A stretch of DNA of 64,000 nucleotides, taken from contig BOLD01000006.1 in NCBI GenBank assembly GCA_016861345.1, positions 62,001-126,000 of the forward strand, written 5' to 3'. Below, in pieces: positions 24,982-33,124 of this stretch (its first letter is position 1; each line of letters begins with the position of its first letter). The DNA is from Oligoflexia bacterium (GTDB lineage: Bacteria > Bdellovibrionota > Bdellovibrionia > Bdellovibrionales > Bdellovibrionaceae). The notes under the pieces were generated by a model. It was not told the origin of the DNA and searched no databases. It saw only the letters and a program-made list of their open reading frames with translations. Position numbers and translations under genes: made by a program.

Positions 24982-26287
24982 AGATTTTGTGCTGGATTAT
25001 TTCTAATTTTTTGTAAATGGCTTCGGGTTTAAGACTGAGAATTTTTTTATTTCTCATGAGAAGTTTTCCGTGACAAAAAACGGTGTCTACTTCAAGCCCT
25101 TGAGCCGAATAAACCAAGTGACTGATCAGATTGTTCAAGGGCTGCAGGTGGGGGAATTGTAGATCAATGAGAATGAGATCAGCTGCTTTGCCAACCTCAA
25201 GACTGCCGATTTGATCTCCTAATCCAATGGCTTTCGCTCCGCCCAAGGTGGCCATGTAAAGAGCCTGCTTCGCTGTCATGGCCGTGGTTGTCCCACTGTG
25301 AACCTTCTGAAGCTTTGTACCCAAATCCATAGCCCCAAAAAGGCTCAGATCATTGTTGCTGGCGCTGCCATCGGTCCCTAGGGCCACTGGAATTTTTGCG
25401 GCCAAATATTTTGGAATTGGAGCAATCCCTGAAGCAAGTTTTGCATTTGAATCCGGATTGTAAACGATCGAGGCCCCCGATTTTTTCATGATCTCAATGT
25501 CTTTGTTGTCTAAGTGAACGCCGTGGGCACAGATGGTGTGGGGGCTGAGAACTGCGAGTTTCGACAATCGCTCAACGGGGCTTATGCCTAATTTTGTTTT
25601 CGATGTTTGAACTTCTTCGGCAGTTTCCGAGAGATGAATTTGCAAGGGCACAGAGTATTTTTTTGAAAGCTCAGCAGTTTTGCGAAGCAGCTCATCAGAG
25701 CAGGTGTAAGGAGCATGGGGTCCTACCGATGGGCGAATGCGAGGATGCTTTTCATATTTTTTGTAAAGACTGAGAAATAATTTTTCTTTGTCAGCTCCAA
25801 GATCCTTGTCCTCGGGTAAAAGAGCGCTGGCAAAAACTTGAGCAAATGTTCCTCTTAAGCCCGCCTTATCCCAAACTTTTGCCGATTCTTGCGAGTAAAA
25901 ATACATGTCACAAACGGTGGTGACTCCAAATCGGATGCACTCAAGGGCGGCGAGCTCTGTTCCTGTTTTGACAAAGTTTTTTGTAACCAGTTTTTTTTCA
26001 AGAGGAAAAATTCGCTCAAAGAGCCAGGTGTGAAGAGGAAGGTCATCTTCGATTCCTCTGAAAAGAGTCATCGCCAAATGAGCATGTCCATTGACAAAAC
26101 CTGGCAGCGCAACGCTGTTTTTTTGGTAAATGAATTTACGGCAAGATTTTTTGAGCGAAAGCTTCCATGGTGAAACGAGAGCGATGTTGCTTTTTGAAAT
26201 ACCGAAAAAAAGATTCTTTTCAACATGGGCTTTCCCACCGGCCATGGTGACTGCCCAGTCCGCTCGAATTCCGATATCAAATTTCAT
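24959..26287 (-). CDS. mtaD: Amidohydrolase, MTA/SAH deaminase-like
   Basis: 442 residues. Metal-dependent amidohydrolase motifs: PGFVNGHAHLAMTLFRG (His-x-His), GPHAPYTCS, LQIHLSETAEEV (His, Glu), CAHGVHLD (His) and ALGTDGSASNN (metal Asp). The order, GHAHLAMTLFRG and HLSET are typical of the MtaD/SsnA/TrzA branch, which deaminates 5'-methylthioadenosine or S-adenosylhomocysteine. A C-terminal GSLEVGKAADLILID completes the composite beta-sandwich. SAH nucleosidase or recycling genes are not close by, so substrate is inferred from family only. GAGGGG lies about 10 nt before the ATG. Confidence 0.88.
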   Translation of the reverse strand: MKFDIGIRADWAVTMAGGKAHVEKNLFFGISKSNIALVSPWKLSLKKSCRKFIYQKNSVALPGFVNGHAHLAMTLFRGIEDDLPLHTWLFERIFPLEKKLVTKNFVKTGTELAALECIRFGVTTVCDMYFYSQESAKVWDKAGLRGTFAQVFASALLPEDKDLGADKEKLFLSLYKKYEKHPRIRPSVGPHAPYTCSDELLRKTAELSKKYSVPLQIHLSETAEEVQTSKTKLGISPVERLSKLAVLSPHTICAHGVHLDNKDIEIMKKSGASIVYNPDSNAKLASGIAPIPKYLAAKIPVALGTDGSASNNDLSLFGAMDLGTKLQKVHSGTTTAMTAKQALYMATLGGAKAIGLGDQIGSLEVGKAADLILIDLQFPHLQPLNNLISHLVYSAQGLEVDTVFCHGKLLMRNKKILSLKPEAIYKKLEIIQHKISKQLGLL

Positions 26288-26520
26288 GATCTATTTTCCC
26301 CTCATCCTCATAGGGAAGTCTGCACACAGGCCTGGGTGATAGGCAACTGACCTCCGTCATTGGCTATGACTGAGGGTGTCAGCACATTTTGGCTGTAACT
26401 AAAATGCCTAACGACAAGTCTTTTTAGTTTCACGCGGCTACGATTTCTCGGTTTGAGAGCTTGCCGACTTGTATTATTATAGAATATGTAATGAAGTCTT
26501 AATTATCTTGAGGAGTAAAC

Positions 26521-26772
26521 ATGGGTGAGTTTAGCTTAACGCATATTTTATTGTTCAGTATTATTTTACTGATTTTCTTCGGGCCTAGTAAGCTGCCACA
26601 ACTGGGACAGTCTTTGGGTAAGGCCATTAAGGGCTTTAAGCAGGGTTTAAATGAAATTGATGCAGAGGCGACTCCGATTAAAGATCAGCAGGCAAACCAA
26701 GCCCAACTGAAGGCTGGTTCAGCTGAACAAAAAACACAGACCGAACACGAAAAAGAGACACATAAGTCGTAA
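26521..26772 (+). CDS. tatA: Twin-arginine translocase subunit TatA/E
   Basis: 83 residues. One N-terminal membrane helix (SLTHILLFSIILLIFFG) is followed by the FGPSKLPQLGQSLGKAIKGFKQG amphipathic helix and a charged tail rich in Gln, Lys and Glu. FGP and the K-x-P hinge match TatA. TatB and TatC are not in this window. GAGGAG precedes the ATG by 5 nt. It lies 20 nt upstream of the M14 peptidase gene and may be cotranscribed, although that enzyme has a Sec, not a Tat, signal. The upstream 232-nt gap has no clear promoter or RNA gene. Confidence 0.95.
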   Translation: MGEFSLTHILLFSIILLIFFGPSKLPQLGQSLGKAIKGFKQGLNEIDAEATPIKDQQANQAQLKAGSAEQKTQTEHEKETHKS

Positions 26773-26791
26773 TTCAAGTTATTCTGGTTTC

Positions 26792-27640
26792 GTGAAATTC
26801 TTTTTATTTTTAATTCTATTTCTATTTCAAAATGTCCATGCAGCGCCCGCTTCTGAGGCGCTGAGGGAACAATGCCTGAACGGACTTAAGCAATTTAAAG
26901 GCGAATCTGATCTGAAAAATCTGACCCAAGCTTGTTCTCAGGTGCAGGTTTTAGATGGATGTCAAAGTGTTGAGAAAGTTCCTATATATCATTACGAAAA
27001 AAAGGGAGTACATAAATCTCAACAGCGCATTTTAGTTTTCTCGCTGATTCATGGAGATGAATTTCCTGCTGGCAGTGTGGGCCGATTTTGGATGGAGCGG
27101 GTTGTGAGTATTGAGCCTCGTAACACATGGAGAATTGTTCCCGTGTTAAACCCTGATGGGCTAAAATTAAAAACTCGTACGAACGCCAACAAAATTGATA
27201 TCAATCGCAATTTTCCAACAAAAGACTGGGTTGAGAAAGCTCAAGCCTATTGGAAGAAGGATTCGCAATCAAATCCACGCCGGTTCCCAGGCTTTAATGC
27301 TGCCAGTGAGCCTGAGACCCAGTGCGCGGTGAAACATATTGAAGATTTTAAGCCAGATATGATTGTGTCCATTCATACGCCGCTAAAGGTTTTAGATTTT
27401 GATGGGCCGTCAGTGAAGCCTCCCAAGTTTGAATACCTGCCTTGGAAGAGCTTGGGCCATTATCCTGGCAGTCTTGGGCGTTACATGTGGTTTGAAAGAA
27501 AGGTTCCTGTTTTGACGATGGAACTTAAAGAAGATTTGCCATCAACAAATCAACCACTGGTGCAGCTACAGGACATCATTGGGTTTCTCGTGAGCCTTGA
27601 ATTTGGCAAACAGAAAAGTGCTATTTCAAATCCAAAATAA
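26792..27640 (+). CDS. Exported M14-family zinc carboxypeptidase/amidase (MpaA-like)
   Basis: 282 residues from GTG 26792. Signal peptide MKFFLFLILFLFQNVHAAP. The M14 zinc site is complete: SLIHGDEFPAG (His and Glu ligands), NPDGL, RTNANKIDINRNFPT (substrate-binding Arg/Asn), VSIHTPLK (third zinc His) and LTMELKED (general base Glu). This is the MpaA/gamma-D-Glu-diaminopimelate amidase style fold that cleaves murein peptides, here destined for the periplasm or outside. Two cysteine pairs before the domain are probably oxidised. A second, cytosolic M14 enzyme lies at 48813-49481. A Tat/Sec partner role with tatA is not implied. Confidence 0.87.
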   Translation: MKFFLFLILFLFQNVHAAPASEALREQCLNGLKQFKGESDLKNLTQACSQVQVLDGCQSVEKVPIYHYEKKGVHKSQQRILVFSLIHGDEFPAGSVGRFWMERVVSIEPRNTWRIVPVLNPDGLKLKTRTNANKIDINRNFPTKDWVEKAQAYWKKDSQSNPRRFPGFNAASEPETQCAVKHIEDFKPDMIVSIHTPLKVLDFDGPSVKPPKFEYLPWKSLGHYPGSLGRYMWFERKVPVLTMELKEDLPSTNQPLVQLQDIIGFLVSLEFGKQKSAISNPK

Positions 27641-27642
27641 TA

Positions 27643-27675
27643 TAAAAAACAGGGCAGGCCTTAGTGAACCTGCCC
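27643..27675 (-). terminator. Intrinsic terminator overlapping the stop of the HPF-like gene
   Basis: On the minus strand: GGGCAGG (27675-27669), 10-nt loop including the stop codon, CCTGCCC (27658-27652), then TGTTTTTTATA. The stem overlaps the last codons. It is also a hairpin on the plus strand but without a T-run there. Confidence 0.8.
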
Positions 27676-28086
27676 GCTGGCGAGCGCGTGCTGAATTTGA
27701 ATTTGACGATCTTGGTTGCTGATCACCTCATCTTGAATATCCGACATGGTTTTAATGATTTTTTCTTTTGCCAGTCGAATCGCTTCAAAAATATTTTTAT
27801 GCAAAGCCTCTTCGGTGATGTGGGTGTCGCCTTCAGATAAAGTGATCGCAATTCGATACATCTTCTTCAGCTTCTCAGGACGGGGAAGTTCAGACTCGAC
27901 AATATCAATCGCGCTCTCTTCTGAAGAAGCGCTATGAATCAACTGGAGTGGATCCTTTGCCACAACTGAAACAACGGTATCAGGAGTTGTAAAGGGCTCA
28001 AACTCAACAATGGCTTGGTAAATAAACGATTTTACCTCAGGTCCAATATTTTTCAGCTCAATTTTTGGTCCAACGGGGGTGTCCAT
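27661..28086 (-). CDS. Conserved-looking protein, possibly HPF/RaiA-like
   Basis: 141 residues from the ATG at 28086, which has GGAGG 6 nt upstream (an ORF extension to 28122 has none). The region IELKNIGPEVKSFIYQAIVEFEPF, then KKMYRIAITLSEGDTHITEEALHKNIFEAIRLAKEKIIKTM reads as strand-strand-helix with long amphipathic helices, the topology of ribosome-hibernation factors (HPF/RaiA), but diagnostic HPF residues are not obvious. C-terminal tail (NQDRQIQIQHALAS) is Gln-rich. Function is not established; the ribosome-associated reading is a weak suggestion. Single gene with its own terminator. Confidence 0.6.
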   Translation of the reverse strand: MDTPVGPKIELKNIGPEVKSFIYQAIVEFEPFTTPDTVVSVVAKDPLQLIHSASSEESAIDIVESELPRPEKLKKMYRIAITLSEGDTHITEEALHKNIFEAIRLAKEKIIKTMSDIQDEVISNQDRQIQIQHALASGQVH

Positions 28087-28296
28087 AGGGCGCCTCCAGT
28101 CTTTGCTATGGTATAAAGCCACAGCTTTTTATCATTATAACAATGGGTTGGATCTTTTTCAGGTCAAGGCCGGTCCAGATTTTATCTAGTCTAATATTGA
28201 TGACTAGGCGCCGGGATTTGTGTCATTTCGAGATGTTAGATAATGAGACCTGACGATGATGATTTTTGTTTATATCTACTATAAAAAACATGTGAT

Positions 28297-28325
28297 TTGA
28301 CTATGTATATACAAGTATATACAAT
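28297..28325 (+). promoter_or_regulatory. Predicted promoter of the NTase/RHH module with a 20-bp palindrome
   Basis: TTGACT (28297-28302), exactly 17 nt, TACAAT (28320-28325). The palindrome TGTATATAC-AA-GTATATACA (28304-28323) fills the spacer and overlaps the -10. The predicted +1 falls on the A of the start codon at 28332, so the mRNA would be leaderless. The rest of the gap 28087-28296 shows nothing recognisable. Confidence 0.65.
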
Positions 28326-28331
28326 TAAAAA

Positions 28332-28817
28332 ATGCTCCTCTATGAAATCGTTGATGTGCTCAACGAAAAAAAAATTAAATTTGCCATCGTGGGTGGCTAC
28401 GCCTTAGCCCTTCAGGGTATCATTCGAGCAACGATTGATGTGGATGTTGTGCTCTCTCTTTCTCTGAGTGAATTTGAGGCCGCAGAAAAGGCTCTTCGCG
28501 ACATAAAATTACAATCTCGAATTCCTGTGCGGGCAAAAGACATCATTACGATGAGAGAAGAGTACATCAAAAATCGAAATCTCATTGCCTGGTCCTTTGT
28601 GGATTATCAAGATCCCTCTCGCCAAGTGGATATTTTGATCACCAAAGATGTGCGTGATTTAAATGTCGAAAAAATCTCTGTCGGAAAATATAAAATTCCC
28701 GTGGCTAGCCTTGAAGATCTGTTGAAAATGAAAATAAACACAGGTCGTCCCCAAGATCTTGTGGATGTCGCCAATATTAAAGAGAAGCTGAATGAAAAGA
28801 AAAACAATAAAAAATAA
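28332..28817 (+). CDS. Minimal nucleotidyltransferase, AbiEii/MNT-like putative toxin
   Basis: 161 residues. The DNA polymerase beta-type nucleotidyltransferase core is complete: VGGYALALQGI (Gly-Gly motif), TIDVDVVLSL (catalytic Asp-x-Asp) and PSRQVDILI (third Asp). The C-terminal LEDLLKMKINTGRPQDLVDVANI is the usual substrate-domain signature of AbiEii-like and DUF6036-like proteins. There is no Shine-Dalgarno sequence and the predicted transcription start coincides with the ATG. It overlaps a ribbon-helix-helix gene by 26 nt; this order and operator suggest a toxin-antitoxin or defence pair in which the NTase modifies tRNA or protein (inference). Confidence 0.82.
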   Translation: MLLYEIVDVLNEKKIKFAIVGGYALALQGIIRATIDVDVVLSLSLSEFEAAEKALRDIKLQSRIPVRAKDIITMREEYIKNRNLIAWSFVDYQDPSRQVDILITKDVRDLNVEKISVGKYKIPVASLEDLLKMKINTGRPQDLVDVANIKEKLNEKKNNKK

Positions 28818-29031
28818 TCCAGCCTTGTCACTGACCCCAGAGCAGGCCGTTCGCTTTCTCGAAGACATTCGATTAATGCAAGCAAATATCAATGAGCCAT
28901 CAGTTCCCATTAGCATTCGGATTCCGGGAAACTTGCTCAGGGCCTTAAAGCTGAAGGCAGCCAATGATGGGAAGAAATATCAGTCGCTGATTGTTGAGTA
29001 CATCCGTAAGGGATTACAGGAGCGGTCGTAA
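28792..29031 (+). CDS. Ribbon-helix-helix (CopG/BrnA-like) putative antitoxin
   Basis: 79 residues, SD AGAGAAG 5-6 nt upstream, inside the NTase reading frame. The C-terminal half is a ribbon-helix-helix: PISIRIPGNLLRALKLKAANDGKKYQSLIVEYIRKGL (strand, then helix A starting at P-G-N-L-L, then helix B with the YQSLI core). The N-terminal ~35 residues are variable and may bind the partner. It probably represses the module through the 20-bp palindrome. It ends 1 nt before the convergent metalloprotease stop. Confidence 0.8.
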   Translation: MKRKTIKNNPALSLTPEQAVRFLEDIRLMQANINEPSVPISIRIPGNLLRALKLKAANDGKKYQSLIVEYIRKGLQERS

Positions 29032-29032
29032 G

Positions 29033-30211
29033 TTATTTTTTATAATTTTTTATTAACTCAGCCCAATGCTCAGGCAGTGCCTTAGTGCCGTCGCCCCCAG
29101 AAGACATAATATTGCCATTATTGTATTCGGTCACATAATTGCAGGTGCTGGGCTCAAAAGTGGCATAGTAGTAATCCCGAAATCCAAGCACGTGCCCAAA
29201 TTCGTGGGCAATAGTAAAAAGGTCATCATGATCGTAAAGTTGCATCGTGCGCTCATTAAAAGAGACATAGGCTCTTTCACCTAAAACTTCGCTCACAAAA
29301 ATTTGATAAACCTGCGAAGCTACGGAATAGAAATCAAATTTGATTTTGTATTGGGCATCTGTATTCCAAATGGATTCAAGGTAATTTGTGACTTTATTGG
29401 CCTCATCTCCAAAAATGCGGCCGTCCACAGGAAGATAAAGCTCTTTGCCTCGAAGTTGAATGGTGTCATTGATGTGGAACTTGTATCGGTTTGCATTTCG
29501 AAGCGTACGCTTATGCAACCGCTCAAGGTATTCTCGTTTTTTATCCTTTGCGATGTCGGGTTGGTTCAGGCGTTTGAAAAGGGAAAATTCGGGTCCATCA
29601 TTAAAATAGGCTTTTTCATCATCGTTGATTAGGGGGGAAAGACATTGGGGATCATTTAGGCAGGCATCAACTTTGTCATGGGCCGATTGAATGATAGCTT
29701 GTCGAGATCGTGAAAGGCCAAAATTTGCGTAATTAAGGAGCCTGTTCTCGTCATCAGTGACAATTCCTCGGGCTCGATGATTGAGCTTGACCCAGTTTTT
29801 ATCGATGGGTGTGTTTTGAATTTTTTTGTATGCATCGATGATAAAGTTCCAATTTTTAGAGTATGAGTCCCATCTGTTTTCTGCCGCTTCTGGGCTTTGC
29901 TCAGTGTAAAATGTGAATTTATTAATTTTATGAGCGATGAGGTTCTGATTTTTCCCAAGAGATTCTTTTTCAATTTTTTCAATTTCAGCACGCTTGGATT
30001 CAAGATCTTGAGCAATTTGAAGAATCATTGGTTTTCGATCAACATCACAGTGGTTAAATGCGATCCACCACTCATTTTCGTTGTAGATTTCTTGAATCTT
30101 TTTAACAAGATCACCTTGGTAAATGCCGACATTTCCAGAGGGCTGTTTATCGGAGTTATTTTTCTGACAAGCCACAAAGCCAAAACATAATAAAACAAGT
30201 AAAATTCGCAT
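29033..30211 (-). CDS. Lipoprotein zinc metalloprotease, metzincin-like
   Basis: 392 residues. A short signal sequence ends in the lipobox LCFGFVAC. The mature part is mostly helical and charged up to about residue 300; strands follow. The zinc motif is HEFGHVLGFRD (HExxHxxGxxD, last ligand Asp) with a plausible Met-turn, GNIMSSGGDG, about 25 residues later. HExxHxxGxxD with Met-turn is the metzincin arrangement; the N-terminal domain I do not recognise. Expected location is the outer membrane or surface. Cysteines (NHCDVD, DACLNDPQCLS, STCNY) probably form disulfides. A convergent RHH gene ends next to it. Confidence 0.8.
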   Translation of the reverse strand: MRILLVLLCFGFVACQKNNSDKQPSGNVGIYQGDLVKKIQEIYNENEWWIAFNHCDVDRKPMILQIAQDLESKRAEIEKIEKESLGKNQNLIAHKINKFTFYTEQSPEAAENRWDSYSKNWNFIIDAYKKIQNTPIDKNWVKLNHRARGIVTDDENRLLNYANFGLSRSRQAIIQSAHDKVDACLNDPQCLSPLINDDEKAYFNDGPEFSLFKRLNQPDIAKDKKREYLERLHKRTLRNANRYKFHINDTIQLRGKELYLPVDGRIFGDEANKVTNYLESIWNTDAQYKIKFDFYSVASQVYQIFVSEVLGERAYVSFNERTMQLYDHDDLFTIAHEFGHVLGFRDYYYATFEPSTCNYVTEYNNGNIMSSGGDGTKALPEHWAELIKNYKK

Positions 30212-30338
30212 CGGGGTCCCCTCCCAAGTGGGTTAGTGTTTACCATGTGCAGAATGGGGTGAAGAAATAACTTTTGAGAATTGCAGCATTGTCGAAAGGT
30301 TTGACAGGCAAATCCTACAAAAGAGATAACTGGGGGCC

Positions 30339-31025
30339 ATGAATTCTCAAGAAACAATCAAGATCAATTCCTCGTGGCGAAAACATCTCGAAGATGAGTT
30401 CGCAAAGCCTTACATGAAGGATTTAAAAGATTTTTTAAAGGATGAATACACGAAAGGGAAAACGATTTACCCAAAGGGTAGCGAGTACTTTGCTGCTTTT
30501 GATTTGACCCCTTTTGATCAAGTCAAAGTTGTGATTCTTGGTCAAGATCCCTATCACGGGCCGGGTCAGGCTCATGGACTTTGTTTTTCTGTACAAAAGG
30601 GTGTGGATTTGCCGCCATCGCTTGTGAATATCTACAAAGAACTGGAATCAGATTTGGGCTATCCGCCGCCCAAGCACGGTCATCTTGAAAAATGGGCTCG
30701 CGAGGGAGTGCTTCTGCTCAATGCGGTTCTCACCGTTGAAAATGGAAAAGCAGCGTCTCATCAGGGAAAAGGGTGGGAAACTTTTACGGATGCTGTGATT
30801 CGAAAGTTGAACGATGAGCGAGAAGGAATTGTTTTTATTCTTTGGGGCTCGTACGCACAGAAAAAGGGCGCCTTTATTGATCGCAAAAAACATTTTGTGA
30901 TCGAGTCTCCACACCCTTCGCCGTTATCGTCATACCGCGGCTTTTTTGGATCAAAGCCCTTTTCTCGAACGAATCAGTATTTAATTTCAAGGGGCTTAAA
31001 GCCCATCGATTGGAAAATCGAGTGA
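30339..31025 (+). CDS. ung: Uracil-DNA glycosylase
   Basis: 228 residues, full family-1 length. VVILGQDPYHGPGQAHGLCFSV carries the catalytic Asp and uracil pocket; LLLNAVLTVENGKAASHQGKGWETFTD and SPHPSPLSSYRGFFGSKPFSRTN contain the DNA-intercalation loop HPSPLS with the catalytic His. It excises uracil from DNA in base-excision repair. The stop overlaps the start of the oligopeptidase B gene (TGATG), forming a two-gene unit with no obvious functional link. Confidence 0.97.
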   Translation: MNSQETIKINSSWRKHLEDEFAKPYMKDLKDFLKDEYTKGKTIYPKGSEYFAAFDLTPFDQVKVVILGQDPYHGPGQAHGLCFSVQKGVDLPPSLVNIYKELESDLGYPPPKHGHLEKWAREGVLLLNAVLTVENGKAASHQGKGWETFTDAVIRKLNDEREGIVFILWGSYAQKKGAFIDRKKHFVIESPHPSPLSSYRGFFGSKPFSRTNQYLISRGLKPIDWKIE

Positions 31026-33124
31026 TGCGAATTTTATTCTTACTTTTATTCGGAGGACTTCTGATGTCATGCGCGACTATACCCCAAGCCGTTTTAAAGG
31101 GCCCGGTGGCCACCAAAATTCCCCATGAACACAAGCACCACGGGGATGTTCGTGTGGACAATTACTATTGGATGAAGAATCGAGATTCGGAACCCGTGCT
31201 GACGCATTTAAAAGCCGAGAATAATTACACTCAGTCCGTGATGCAAGATACTGAGGATTTGCAGGAAAAGCTCTACCAAGAAATGAGAAGTCGAATAAAA
31301 GAGGACGACTCTTCGCCACCTTATAAATATGGAGATTATTTTTATTACACTCGTTATGAGACAGGAAAAGAGTATCCGATTTATTGTCGAAAATTGAAAT
31401 CTTTAGACGCCAAAGAAGAAATCACTTTGGATGTGAATGTGATCGGCAAGAACGAAAAATACATCTCTGTTGGAGCTGTTGTTGTATCACCCAATCATCA
31501 AATTTTAGCCTATGCAGTGGATACGGTTGGTCGTTATTTATTTCAAGTGAAGTTTATTGATCTAAAAACAGGAAAGCATTTGCCTGATGTTCTTGATGCT
31601 AAATCTGGAAACTTTGTTTGGGCAAATGATAATAAGACATTGTTTTATACTCAAAAACATCCTGAAACCTTAAGGCAGGAGCGAGTTTACCGTTATAAAC
31701 TTGGATCAAACAAGCCTGAGGAAATTTATTATGAAAAAGATGAGGTCTATTCGGTCCACGTCCGAAAGACTTTAACAAAAAATTATATTATTTTACACAC
31801 TGGCAGTTTTGATTCCTCTGAAGAGTACATTCTAGATGCCAATAACCCCAGTGGTCAGTTCAAAGTCTTTTTATCAAGAGAGAAGAAACACGAGTATAAT
31901 TTGGATGACGGTGGTGATGGATTTTATATTTACACCAATTGGAAGGCTAAAAACTTCAGATTAATGAAGACTGAATATGCAAAATGGAATCGAGATCAGT
32001 GGAAAGAAGTGATTGCGCACGATGACCAAGTTTATCTAGAAGGTGTAGATATTTTTAAAACAAAAATGGTTCTTCAAGAAAGATTCCAAGGGCTCACTCG
32101 CCTACGAATTTTAGATCGAAACAGTCAAAAATCTGAGACCATTCAGTTTCCAGACCCAACTTATGTGGTTTCCTCATCGATAAATGCAGAATACGAGACG
32201 GATCGGTTTCGATATGTCTATGAATCTCCGGTTCGGCCAAGAACTCATTATGATTTTCTGTTTGGGACATATCAGTCTCAGGTAGTGAAGATTCTCGAGG
32301 TTCCTAACTTCAACGCTGAAAATTATAAGTCGGAGCGGGTTTGGGCTACGGCTCAAGATGGAACGAAAATTCCGATTTCTTTGATATATCGAAAAGATTT
32401 TGTTCGGGATGGGTCTCGTCCACTTTTGATGTATGGGTATGGATCTTATGGATACAGCATGGACCCGTATTTCTCTTCTGCCCGACTATCGCTTGTGGAT
32501 CGGGGTTTTATCTACGCGATTGCCCACATTCGTGGGGGCTCAGAGATGGGCCGGGACTGGTATGACGGTGGACGCATGATGAATAAGAAAAATACTTTTA
32601 CAGATTTTAATTCTTGTACAGAGTATTTGGTTCAAAATAAGTACGGTCACCCACAGAAAGTCTATGCCATGGGCGGCAGTGCAGGTGGGCTTTTGATGGG
32701 GGCTGTGATTAATCTGCGACCAGATTTGTATAAGGGTATTGTGGCGGGCGTGCCCTTTGTCGATATGTTAAATTCGATGCTTGATCCCACAATCCCGCTG
32801 ACGGCGCCAGAGTATGAACAGTGGGGAAATCCCAATGAGAAACCAGCTTATGATTATATGAAGTCCTATTCGCCCTACGACAATGTGGGACCCAAAGTAT
32901 ATCCCAATATTTTAGCAGTCACAGGTTATCATGATTCTCAGGTTCAATACTGGGAACCAATGAAGTGGGTGGCGAAAATTCGTGAGTTGCAGACAGGAAA
33001 AAATTTAGTTTTGCTCAAGACAAATATGGATGCGGGACATTCAGGGGCTTCTGGCCGTTTTGAGCATCTTCATGAAACGGCTTTAGAATATGCCTTTTTC
33101 TTAAAGTTAGAGGGGATTCATTAG
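31025..33124 (+). CDS. ptrB: Lipoprotein oligopeptidase B (S9A prolyl-oligopeptidase family)
   Basis: 699 residues. ATG 31025 is chosen over the ORF start at 31010 because a signal peptide with lipobox GLLMSC begins there. A seven-bladed propeller fills about 80-430, then the alpha/beta hydrolase: YGYGSYGYSMDPYFS, AHIRGGSEMGRDWYDGGR, MGGSAGGLLMG (nucleophile Ser), VTGYHDSQVQYWEP (Asp) and MDAGHSGASGRF (His). These blocks identify oligopeptidase B, which cleaves peptides after Arg/Lys. Most PtrB enzymes are cytosolic; export as a lipoprotein suits digestion of external peptides. The stop shares TTAG with the convergent pcnB-like gene. Confidence 0.92.
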   Translation: MRILFLLLFGGLLMSCATIPQAVLKGPVATKIPHEHKHHGDVRVDNYYWMKNRDSEPVLTHLKAENNYTQSVMQDTEDLQEKLYQEMRSRIKEDDSSPPYKYGDYFYYTRYETGKEYPIYCRKLKSLDAKEEITLDVNVIGKNEKYISVGAVVVSPNHQILAYAVDTVGRYLFQVKFIDLKTGKHLPDVLDAKSGNFVWANDNKTLFYTQKHPETLRQERVYRYKLGSNKPEEIYYEKDEVYSVHVRKTLTKNYIILHTGSFDSSEEYILDANNPSGQFKVFLSREKKHEYNLDDGGDGFYIYTNWKAKNFRLMKTEYAKWNRDQWKEVIAHDDQVYLEGVDIFKTKMVLQERFQGLTRLRILDRNSQKSETIQFPDPTYVVSSSINAEYETDRFRYVYESPVRPRTHYDFLFGTYQSQVVKILEVPNFNAENYKSERVWATAQDGTKIPISLIYRKDFVRDGSRPLLMYGYGSYGYSMDPYFSSARLSLVDRGFIYAIAHIRGGSEMGRDWYDGGRMMNKKNTFTDFNSCTEYLVQNKYGHPQKVYAMGGSAGGLLMGAVINLRPDLYKGIVAGVPFVDMLNSMLDPTIPLTAPEYEQWGNPNEKPAYDYMKSYSPYDNVGPKVYPNILAVTGYHDSQVQYWEPMKWVAKIRELQTGKNLVLLKTNMDAGHSGASGRFEHLHETALEYAFFLKLEGIH

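Noticed and set aside
26288-26520. Possible small RNA or tRNA in the 232-nt gap before tatA
   Set aside because: No cloverleaf, no paired promoter/terminator; some short repeats only.
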